From Bacteroidota bacterium (lineage in GTDB: Bacteria > Bacteroidota > Bacteroidia > Chitinophagales > Chitinophagaceae), in the NCBI GenBank assembly GCA_028875955.1, contig JAGWTX010000054.1:1-9414 (forward strand): a stretch of 9,414 nucleotides of DNA, given 5' to 3'. The notes below the pieces were generated by a model. The model searched no databases. It worked only from the letters and a program-made list of their open reading frames with translations, and was not told the origin of the DNA. Both the position numbers and the translations under genes were made by a program. This document shows positions 1 to 5,198 of this stretch, piece after piece (the first letter of the stretch is position 1; every line of letters begins with the position of its first letter).

Positions 1-1
1 T

Positions 2-724
2 TCCGGATTTGGGAAAGCCATTGCAGAAAAATTCGCCGCAGCCGGATGGAATTGTATCATTACCGGCAGAAGATCGGACAGGCTTACACAACTGGCTACT
101 GCTTTACAAAGTCAGTATAACATTGAAGTACTCCCCCTTTGTTTTGATGTGCAGGACAGAAAAGCCGTATTCGCTTCGATCGGATCCATTCCTGAAAAAT
201 GGCAGGGTATCGATGTTTTGGTGAACAATGCCGGTCTCGCATTGGGAAGAGACAGTTTTGAGAATGCCAATTTGGATGATTGGGATACCATGATCGATAC
301 GAATGTAAAAGGGATCATGTATGTAACCAAAGCCGTGCTGCCATTTATGACCGCCAGGAAAAAGGGACATATCATCAATATGGGGTCTGTTGCCGGTAAG
401 CTGGTCTACAAGGAAGGAAATGGTTATTGCGCCAGTAAACATGCGGTTGATGCATTGAATCAGGCAATGCGGATCGACCTCCTGCCACACCGGATAAAAG
501 TAACCGCCATCAATCCCGGTGCCGCTGAAACCGAATTCTCCCTCGTTCGATTCAAAGGGGATGAAACAAAAGCCAAACAGGTATATGATGGTTTCACACC
601 CCTCTATGCCCAGGATATTGCCGATGTAACTTTTTATTGCGCGAATCTCCCCGAAAACGTATGTATCAATGATCTCACCATCTCCAGTATTTCACAGGCT
701 GATGGGATTTATATACAGAAATAG
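2..724 (+). CDS. Short-chain dehydrogenase/reductase, YdfG-like (5' truncated)
   Basis: NAD(P)-dependent oxidoreductase of the classical SDR family, nearest in style to YdfG, the NADP-dependent 3-hydroxy acid/serine dehydrogenase. The reading frame is open from the first complete codon at base 2, so the true start is upstream. The fragment opens with SGFGKAIAEKF, the second half of the TGxxxGxG cofactor loop, followed by ITGRRSDRL; the arginines after that strand suggest NADP(H) preference (inference). Further motifs are NNAG (fragment residues 75-78), the catalytic Ser in NMGS (S129), the YxxxK pair in YCASK (Y142, K146) and the NPG loop followed by ETEFS. The C-terminal VRFKGD...VY.G..PL pattern and the DIAD segment are typical of the YdfG subgroup. 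About 240 residues are visible, so only roughly the first 10-15 are missing. It ends at TAG, six bases before a hairpin, and is convergent with the next gene. The SDR call is secure; the substrate is not visible. Confidence 0.93.
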   Translation, partial: SGFGKAIAEKFAAAGWNCIITGRRSDRLTQLATALQSQYNIEVLPLCFDVQDRKAVFASIGSIPEKWQGIDVLVNNAGLALGRDSFENANLDDWDTMIDTNVKGIMYVTKAVLPFMTARKKGHIINMGSVAGKLVYKEGNGYCASKHAVDALNQAMRIDLLPHRIKVTAINPGAAETEFSLVRFKGDETKAKQVYDGFTPLYAQDIADVTFYCANLPENVCINDLTISSISQADGIYIQK

Positions 725-729
725 CAGGT

Positions 730-749
730 AAATGCGCTTTGGCGCATTT
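730..749 (+). terminator. Hairpin after the SDR gene, possible terminator
   Basis: A perfect 8-bp inverted repeat, AAATGCGC and GCGCATTT around a TTTG loop, starts six bases after the SDR stop codon. There is no continuous T run after it, only GGTCTTTA, so it is a weak intrinsic terminator by sequence. Its position right after the gene makes that role the simplest one. Confidence 0.5.
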
Positions 750-772
750 GGTCTTTAGCGCATTGGTCTTTA
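742..772. repeat. Two-unit imperfect tandem repeat
   Basis: GCGCATTTGGTCTTTA (742-757) is followed directly by GCGCATTGGTCTTTA (758-772), differing by one T, and then by a partial third unit GTCTTTGG (773-780). The first unit shares its GCGCATTT with the right arm of the hairpin at 730-749, so the second unit could offer an alternative pairing arm. It looks like local slippage duplication; no function is evident. Confidence 0.6.
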
Positions 773-842
773 GTCTTTGGTTTATTTAGTACGCGTGTAT
801 TTAATTTGATACAGTAGTTTATTTTACTGTCAACAACAGACC

Positions 843-882
843 ACAAATCGAAGCGTAGCGAAGATCCCGCGAATAGCGGGAC
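843..882 (-). repeat. 40-bp palindromic dispersed repeat, copy A
   Basis: This 40-base stretch is the exact reverse complement of 4642-4681. Allowing one mismatch (base 883 against 4641), the match extends to 47 bases (843-889 against 4635-4681), with weaker similarity beyond 843. It contains a 6-bp stem, TCCCGC (865-870) and GCGGGA (876-881), around a 5-base loop. The other half carries two CGAAG units five bases apart. The strand given is the direction in which it reads as the 3' trailer of the gene ending at 882. A 9-base direct repeat, ACCACAAAT, lies at 840-848 and 888-896 around it. This resembles a REP-like or MITE-like intergenic element; family membership is inferred. Confidence 0.8.
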
Positions 883-1838
883 TACAAACCACAAATTACA
901 GACCTGACCTCAATATACTCCTGCCATATTTCCGCCACAACTTCCGCTGCGGGTTTGATCGAATGGATTAAGGCACTTACCTGGCCTATTTCCAATTCGC
1001 CTTCATCCAGGTCTCCTTCAAACATCCCTTTTTTGGCACGGGCCCTGCCAAGAAGCTGTTTCATTTCTGCTTCATCGGCACCCCGCATTTCGGCTTCACG
1101 TACCTGGTCGAAAAAATGATTTTTTAATAAACGAACCGGCATTAATTTTTTCATACTTAACAAAGTATCTCCTTCTTCCGCTTTTATAACGGCTTCTTTA
1201 AAATTCAAATGAGAGGAAGCTTCCGGAGTACATACAAAGCGGCTACCGATCTGTACACCATCAGCACCCAATACCATCGCAGCCAGCATTTGTCTGCCGG
1301 TTGCAATCCCACCCGCTGCAATCACCGGAATCCCTACCGCTGCCCTGACCAGCGGGATCAGAACCATCGAAGTGGTTTCTTCCCTTCCATTGTGTCCGCC
1401 TGCCTCAAAACCTTCTGCAACCACCGCATCACAACCCGCTTCTTCCGCTTTTTTGGCAAACCGGCTGCTGCTTACCACATGAACCACTTTGATCCCTTTT
1501 TCTTGTAAAAAAGCCGTCCATGTTTTCGGATTACCCGCGCTGGTGAAAACAACCGGCACTTTTTCGGCTACAATTATCTCTATGAGTTTTTCAACATCCG
1601 GATACATCAATGGAATGTTCACACCAAAAGGTTTAGACGTGGCCGATTGGCATTTTCGAATATGTTCCCGCAAAACATCCGGATACATGCTGCCGGCGCC
1701 AATCAGCCCCAATCCACCAGCATTGCTTACGGCACTGGCGAGTTTCCAGCCGCTGGCCCATACCATCCCCGCCTGGATAATGGGGTATTCAATGTTGAAG
1801 AGTTGGGTTAACGGATTGATTCCTGAAATCTTATCCAT
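882..1838 (-). CDS. Nitronate monooxygenase / FabK-like FMN oxidoreductase
   Basis: A 318-residue TIM-barrel flavoprotein of the nitronate monooxygenase/2-nitropropane dioxygenase family, which also includes the enoyl-ACP reductase FabK. The family uses FMN either to oxidise alkyl nitronates or to reduce enoyl-ACP. Visible marks are the N-terminal YPIIQAGM segment (residues 18-25), GGLGLIGAGS (41-50), the conserved active-site histidine in EAGGHNG (H149), and the phosphate-binding GGI..G (176-181) with GADGVQIGSRF (191-201). ATG at 1838 is the first start after an in-frame TAG. Length is normal. The protein body ends naturally around AEIWQEY, and the last residues (VRSVICGL) run into the edge of repeat copy A, which contributes part of the TAG stop. 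The upstream gene on the same strand ends 292 bases away, so it probably has its own promoter, though I found no good match. The sequence does not settle nitronate against enoyl-ACP activity. Confidence 0.88.
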   Translation of the reverse strand: MDKISGINPLTQLFNIEYPIIQAGMVWASGWKLASAVSNAGGLGLIGAGSMYPDVLREHIRKCQSATSKPFGVNIPLMYPDVEKLIEIIVAEKVPVVFTSAGNPKTWTAFLQEKGIKVVHVVSSSRFAKKAEEAGCDAVVAEGFEAGGHNGREETTSMVLIPLVRAAVGIPVIAAGGIATGRQMLAAMVLGADGVQIGSRFVCTPEASSHLNFKEAVIKAEEGDTLLSMKKLMPVRLLKNHFFDQVREAEMRGADEAEMKQLLGRARAKKGMFEGDLDEGELEIGQVSALIHSIKPAAEVVAEIWQEYIEVRSVICGL

Positions 1839-1960
1839 ACACTAGGTATTTATCTGCACAATTTACCTTATCTCAACATACCAGCTATTCGCACGCCTGA
1901 TAAAGTCCGGGAAATTTTCCTGAAAAAATAAATTGAGTACGGAATGAAATAAACTGAACG

Positions 1961-2086
1961 TCCTCTGCGTAACTCCCCGTACTCCTTATCTCTGCGGTGA
2001 AAAAGCTTTACATTAATCCAAATATCCAAAGGAGAAGATCTTTTCACCGAAGAGAAAAGGAGGGGCAAAGATAAACGCAGAGAAGA
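1961..2086. repeat. Large imperfect palindrome, intergenic
   Basis: Two arms of about 50 bases face each other across a spacer of roughly 30 bases. Exact pairings include CTCTGCGT (1963-1970) with ACGCAGAG (2075-2082), and CGGTGAAAA (1995-2003) with TTTTCACCG (2041-2049). Between them ACTCCTTATCTCTG faces the complement of CTTCGGTG-adjacent AGAGAAAAGGAGG with a few differences. From memory, similar 'CTCTGCGTAACTCCGCG...CTGCGGTGAAA' intergenic repeats are common in Bacteroidota genomes, but I cannot verify that here. It fills most of the 292-base gap between two minus-strand genes. It could end the upstream transcript or be a non-coding mobile relic. The 81-codon open frame across it (1868-2113, minus) has low-complexity composition and I do not treat it as a gene. 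Confidence 0.65.
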
Positions 2087-2130
2087 ACTAAAGTTACTTC
2101 CGGGTTCATTCAAAAAAGGTGAAGCTCTAT

Positions 2131-3123
2131 TTATCCGAAATCAATCTCCGTATTATCACCGATATTCAAACTACGACTCAATCCTTTTACGGAAGCATCA
2201 CTTCCGATAAGTGAATTGTCCAGCACCACTTCATAGAGATTGGTATAGGAACCAATGATACTGTCGCGTACGATGGAATGTTTGATGGAGGTATTGGCGC
2301 CAATGGCCACATGCGGACCAATGATGGAATTGGAGATATCGCAGCCGGGTGCAATGCTTACAGGTGGAATGATGATGGTATCCTTGTATTCATGACCATC
2401 ATGCGTATTGCCACCGAATTTTTTTAACAATGTGGCATTGCTTTCGAGCAGGGTTTCTTTTTTACCGCAGTCAAACCAGTTCTTCACTTTGAAAGACTGG
2501 AATTTGGCACCCCGTTTTATCATGCATTCGAGTGCATCGGTGAGGTTGTATTCGCCAAATGTCTTGATATCCTGTACAAATAAATGATGCAGGCATTCGA
2601 AGAGGAAATGGGTCTCCTTGATCTTGTACAAACCCACCAGTGCCATATTACTTTTGGGAATGGCGGGTTTTTCAACCAGCTGTTCTATGAATCCGTCTTC
2701 TCCGATAGCAGCCACCCCGAAATTGCGCGGATCATCCACTTTTTTGATGCCGATCATGCTATAGGGGCTGTTCACCACTTCTTTTACATCGTATTCACAG
2801 ATCGTATCACCAAGGGCTACAAACACTTCATCCGTTCCCACGATATTCCGGGTCAGCTCGATCGCATGACCGGTACCCTGTCTTTCATTCTGAAACACAA
2901 AATGGGTGATCAGATCGGGATAGGTTTGTTTTACATAGTCCTGGATCTTTTCACCCAGATAGCCTACAATAAAAATAAACTCCCGGATCCCTGCTTCCTG
3001 TAACTGATCTACAATAAAGCTCAAAATGGTTTTACCGGCAATCGGTATCAGGGCCTTGGGTTGGGTATAGGTATGAGGTCTGAGTTTGGTTCCTGCTCCA
3101 GCAACGGGGATAATCGCTTTCAT
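2131..3123 (-). CDS. Sugar-phosphate nucleotidyltransferase
   Basis: A 330-residue enzyme that joins a sugar 1-phosphate to an NTP, making an NDP-sugar for polysaccharide or cell-surface glycan synthesis. The N-terminal GT-A-like domain (about residues 1-235) shows GAGTKLRPHT (9-18), a variant of GxGTRLRPxT with Lys for Arg, PKALIPIAGK (22-31), QGTGHAI (82-88), LGD with the metal-binding Asp (104-106), NFGVA (134-138), EKP (151-153) and VGLY (163-166). The C-terminal part (about 250-328) has hexapeptide-like steps such as IIGPHVAIGANTSI, a left-handed beta-helix tail as in long RmlA/GlmU-like enzymes. The family is often labelled glucose-1-phosphate thymidylyltransferase, but neither base nor sugar can be read from sequence. 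Its tail ends in NIGDNTEIDFG without an acetyltransferase domain. It stands alone, not in a dTDP-rhamnose cluster, and is divergent from glyA. Confidence 0.9.
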   Translation of the reverse strand: MKAIIPVAGAGTKLRPHTYTQPKALIPIAGKTILSFIVDQLQEAGIREFIFIVGYLGEKIQDYVKQTYPDLITHFVFQNERQGTGHAIELTRNIVGTDEVFVALGDTICEYDVKEVVNSPYSMIGIKKVDDPRNFGVAAIGEDGFIEQLVEKPAIPKSNMALVGLYKIKETHFLFECLHHLFVQDIKTFGEYNLTDALECMIKRGAKFQSFKVKNWFDCGKKETLLESNATLLKKFGGNTHDGHEYKDTIIIPPVSIAPGCDISNSIIGPHVAIGANTSIKHSIVRDSIIGSYTNLYEVVLDNSLIGSDASVKGLSRSLNIGDNTEIDFG

Positions 3124-3197
3124 GGGGGTTATTTAGGCGGAAATCTGTTCTTACGTTACACACTTGTCATTAAAACAGCAGACAGATTTCGGGAGGT

Positions 3198-3227
3198 CGA
3201 AATTAGGAAAATCTCACAACCCGGCAA
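3198..3227 (-). promoter_or_regulatory. Candidate promoter of the nucleotidyltransferase gene
   Basis: On the minus strand TAATTTCG (3198-3205) matches the Bacteroidota -7 consensus TAnnTTTG at all but one position. TTG (3225-3227) lies 19 bases upstream, within the usual -33 spacing. This predicts a leader of about 70 bases. The -7 box overlaps a 6-bp inverted repeat, ATTTCG/CGAAAT (3186-3203). A further 8-bp pair, AAATCTGT (3141-3148) with ACAGATTT (3182-3189), could fold the leader RNA. Confidence 0.35.
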
Positions 3228-3301
3228 GAATTGGGGAAAAGTAGCGTTTTTACCCTTATTTCCCCATTGTTAGCATCTTGTTCTTTACTTACCCGCTTAA
3301 A

Positions 3302-3332
3302 TTGGGAACTTCTGGCGCACGGCTTATCTTTG
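3302..3332 (+). promoter_or_regulatory. glyA promoter, Bacteroidota -33/-7 type
   Basis: TATCTTTG (3325-3332) is an exact match to the TAnnTTTG -7 element of Bacteroidota. TTG (3302-3304) lies 20 bases upstream as the -33 element. The expected transcription start near 3338 leaves a leader of only about a dozen bases before the ATG at 3350. The stretch before the ATG is A-rich (CAAAATAGTAAAGC) and has no Shine-Dalgarno, as is usual in this phylum. Confidence 0.65.
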
Positions 3333-3349
3333 CGGCAAAATAGTAAAGC

Positions 3350-4630
3350 ATGCAAAGGGATACCCTCGTATTTGACCTTATCAAACAGGAACTGGAAAGA
3401 CAAAGACATGGCATTGAACTGATTGCCTCAGAAAATTTTACCAGCTTACAGGTAATGCAGGCCATGGGGAATGTGATGACCAACAAATACGCCGAAGGAT
3501 ATCCGGGCAGAAGATATTATGCCGGTTGTGAAATTGTTGACCAGACCGAACAACTGGCCATTGATCGATTAAAACAGATTTTTGACCTTGAATATGCGAA
3601 TGTGCAGCCCCACAGTGGCGCTCAGGCCAATGCTGCTGTGGCATTGGCTGTATTGCAACCCGGCGACCCCATCCTGGGTCTGGATCTGAGTATGGGTGGT
3701 CACCTGACCCATGGATCTGCGGTGAATTACAGCGGCAAACTCTATCAACCCCATTTTTACGGTGTAACCCGTGAAGAAGGGCTGGTTGACTATGAGATGC
3801 TGGAAGCAAAAGCACGGGAAGTAAAACCTAAAATGATCATCTGCGGTGCCAGCGCTTACAGTCGCGATTGGGATTATGCCCGGATCCGCAAAGTGGCCGA
3901 TGAAGTTGGTGCACTGGTCATGGCTGATATTGCCCACCCTGCAGGGCTGATTGCCAAAAAATTACTGAATGACCCGTTTGACCATTGCCATTTTGTAACT
4001 TCAACCACACACAAAACCCTGCGCGGCCCGAGAGGGGGTATTATCATGATGCGCAAGGATTTCGAAAACCCTTTCGGTCTCAAGGACGTAAAAGGAAATA
4101 TCCGTATGATGAGTAACCTGATGGATATGGCGGTTTTCCCGGGTATCCAGGGAGGACCGTTGGAGCATGTGATTGCCGCCAAAGCCATTGCATTTGGCGA
4201 AATCCTGAGCGATGAGTTTACCAACTATGCACATCAGGTTGTCAAAAATTCACAGGCCCTGGCCAAAGCCCTGGTAGCCAAAGAATACCAGATCATCAGC
4301 GGGGGAACCGATAATCACCTGGTGCTGATCGATCTGAGAAACAAACAGATCAGCGGAAAAAAAGCGGAACAGGCATTGGTTCAGGCAGACATCACCGCCA
4401 ATAAGAACATGGTACCCTATGATGACAAAAGCGCTTTTGTTACTTCCGGAATCCGTTTGGGCGTACCTGCCATTACAACACGCGGAATGAAAGAAGAACA
4501 TATGGGCTTTGTGGTGGATGCCATTGATAAAGTACTGACCCATGCAGATGATGCAGCCGTTTTACAGGCAGTGAGGAAAGAGGTGAACAGTTTTATGGAG
4601 CAGTTCGTCCTTTACCCTGAGATGGGGTAA
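3350..4630 (+). CDS. glyA: Serine hydroxymethyltransferase
   Basis: Cytoplasmic PLP enzyme that moves the serine hydroxymethyl group to tetrahydrofolate, giving glycine and 5,10-methylene-THF, the main one-carbon supply for purines, thymidylate and methionine. The 426 residues match the family's usual length. Motifs include ELIASENF (23-30), the NKYAEGYPGRRYYAG loop (45-59), PHSGAQAN (87-94), MADIAHPAGL (191-200) with the cofactor-facing Asp193 and His196, and TSTTHKTLRGPRGG (217-230), where K222 is the Schiff-base lysine. The insert after the active-site lysine (FENPFGLKDVKG and following) is typical of the Bacteroidota form, as far as I know. The ATG at 3350 fits both the conserved N-terminus and the promoter just upstream. 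Repeat copy B begins 12 bases after the stop and supplies a hairpin. The gene appears to be monocistronic or loosely coupled to the DUF4293 gene. Confidence 0.98.
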   Translation: MQRDTLVFDLIKQELERQRHGIELIASENFTSLQVMQAMGNVMTNKYAEGYPGRRYYAGCEIVDQTEQLAIDRLKQIFDLEYANVQPHSGAQANAAVALAVLQPGDPILGLDLSMGGHLTHGSAVNYSGKLYQPHFYGVTREEGLVDYEMLEAKAREVKPKMIICGASAYSRDWDYARIRKVADEVGALVMADIAHPAGLIAKKLLNDPFDHCHFVTSTTHKTLRGPRGGIIMMRKDFENPFGLKDVKGNIRMMSNLMDMAVFPGIQGGPLEHVIAAKAIAFGEILSDEFTNYAHQVVKNSQALAKALVAKEYQIISGGTDNHLVLIDLRNKQISGKKAEQALVQADITANKNMVPYDDKSAFVTSGIRLGVPAITTRGMKEEHMGFVVDAIDKVLTHADDAAVLQAVRKEVNSFMEQFVLYPEMG

Positions 4631-4641
4631 ACAAGTTTGTC

Positions 4642-4681
4642 GTCCCGCTATTCGCGGGATCTTCGCTACGCTTCGATTTGT
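4642..4681 (+). repeat. 40-bp palindromic dispersed repeat, copy B
   Basis: Exact reverse complement of 843-882. It starts 12 bases after the glyA stop codon and reads in the glyA sense direction. The stem TCCCGC (4643-4648) with GCGGGA (4654-4659) encloses TATTC and could slow or end glyA transcription, but no T run follows. The similarity to copy A continues to 4635 on the left with one mismatch and fades gradually to the right of 4681. Confidence 0.8.
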
Positions 4682-4711
4682 TGTCTATGGTTTCATTTGG
4701 GTCCATAGACA
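4682..4711. repeat. 9-bp perfect inverted repeat upstream of the DUF4293 gene
   Basis: TGTCTATGG (4682-4690) and CCATAGACA (4703-4711) are perfect complements around a 12-base spacer. The pair abuts repeat copy B on one side and a possible promoter at 4717-4748 on the other. It may be a glyA terminator stem, an operator, or the outer part of the repeat element; the sequence does not decide. Confidence 0.6.
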
Positions 4712-4716
4712 TAGGC

Positions 4717-4748
4717 TTGACTATATTAATACAAGTACGCTAAATACA
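4717..4748 (+). promoter_or_regulatory. Weak candidate promoter of the DUF4293 gene
   Basis: TTG (4717-4719) and TAAATACA (4741-4748) sit 21 bases apart, a -33/-7 arrangement with a poor -7 box (only the TA and one T of the TTTG agree). If it is used, transcription would begin within a few bases of the GTG start codon at 4756, giving a nearly leaderless message. Confidence 0.22.
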
Positions 4749-4755
4749 TACAACC

Positions 4756-5178
4756 GTGATTCAGAGACCGCAAACGATTTGGTTACTATTGGCTTCGGCG
4801 CTGGCATTTGCCACGCTGAAACTTTCCCTGTTCAGTGGCAACCTGCTGGTGGAAAACCTGAAACAATTCCAGCGGTTTACCGCTATGAGCAGTATCCCCC
4901 TGATGATACTTACGGTGGGTGTTGCCATCGCCTCCCTTATCGCAATCTTTTTATTTAAGAACAGAAAATTACAGATCCGCATTTCGCTGGCAGCTTTGGT
5001 GGTTTCGCTGCTGACGATTTTCCTGGGCTATCTGCAGACAAAAAACTTTCTTCCCGATGAATGGAGTTTTGATCTGACTTCCCTGCTCTATGTTGCCATC
5101 CCCATATTGCTGATTCTCGCCATCCGGGGAATCTATCTCGATGAGAAACTGATAAAAAGTGTTGACAGACTCCGTTGA
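4756..5178 (+). CDS. DUF4293 family membrane protein
   Basis: A 140-residue inner-membrane protein of unknown function from the DUF4293 family, which to my knowledge is confined to Bacteroidota. Four hydrophobic helices are visible: about residues 7-26, 45-67, 73-93 and 107-125. The N-terminus MIQRPQTIWLLLAS and the basic C-terminal tail ending DEKLIKSVDRLR are the conserved ends of the family. The start is GTG at 4756: an in-frame TAA at 4741 rules out anything further upstream, and the MIQR-type start matches the family. No signal peptide cleavage site or catalytic motif is seen. It ends 20 bases from the 3' end of uvrA on the other strand, with no terminator hairpin between, so the two transcripts probably overlap at their 3' ends. 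Confidence 0.85.
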   Translation: MIQRPQTIWLLLASALAFATLKLSLFSGNLLVENLKQFQRFTAMSSIPLMILTVGVAIASLIAIFLFKNRKLQIRISLAALVVSLLTIFLGYLQTKNFLPDEWSFDLTSLLYVAIPILLILAIRGIYLDEKLIKSVDRLR

Positions 5179-5198
5179 TCTTTTACCAAAATACTACG

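Noticed and set aside
709..894. 61-codon minus-strand open frame at the SDR/nitronate monooxygenase junction
   Set aside because: It is composed of the intergenic hairpin, tandem repeat and palindromic repeat copy A and overlaps the end of the real gene in another frame.
1868..2113. 81-codon minus-strand open frame between the nitronate monooxygenase and nucleotidyltransferase genes
   Set aside because: It runs through the large imperfect palindrome, has a Ser/Arg/Leu-rich composition typical of translated repeats, and has no recognisable motif.
3061..3409. Short open frames on both strands in the nucleotidyltransferase/glyA divergent region
   Set aside because: They overlap the glyA promoter and the ends of two well-supported genes and show no conserved composition.
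843..4681. CRISPR-like repeat or a composite transposon bounded by the 40-bp inverted copies
   Set aside because: There are only two copies, with no regular spacers, and the 3.8 kb between them holds housekeeping genes with no transposase. Independent dispersed copies are simpler.
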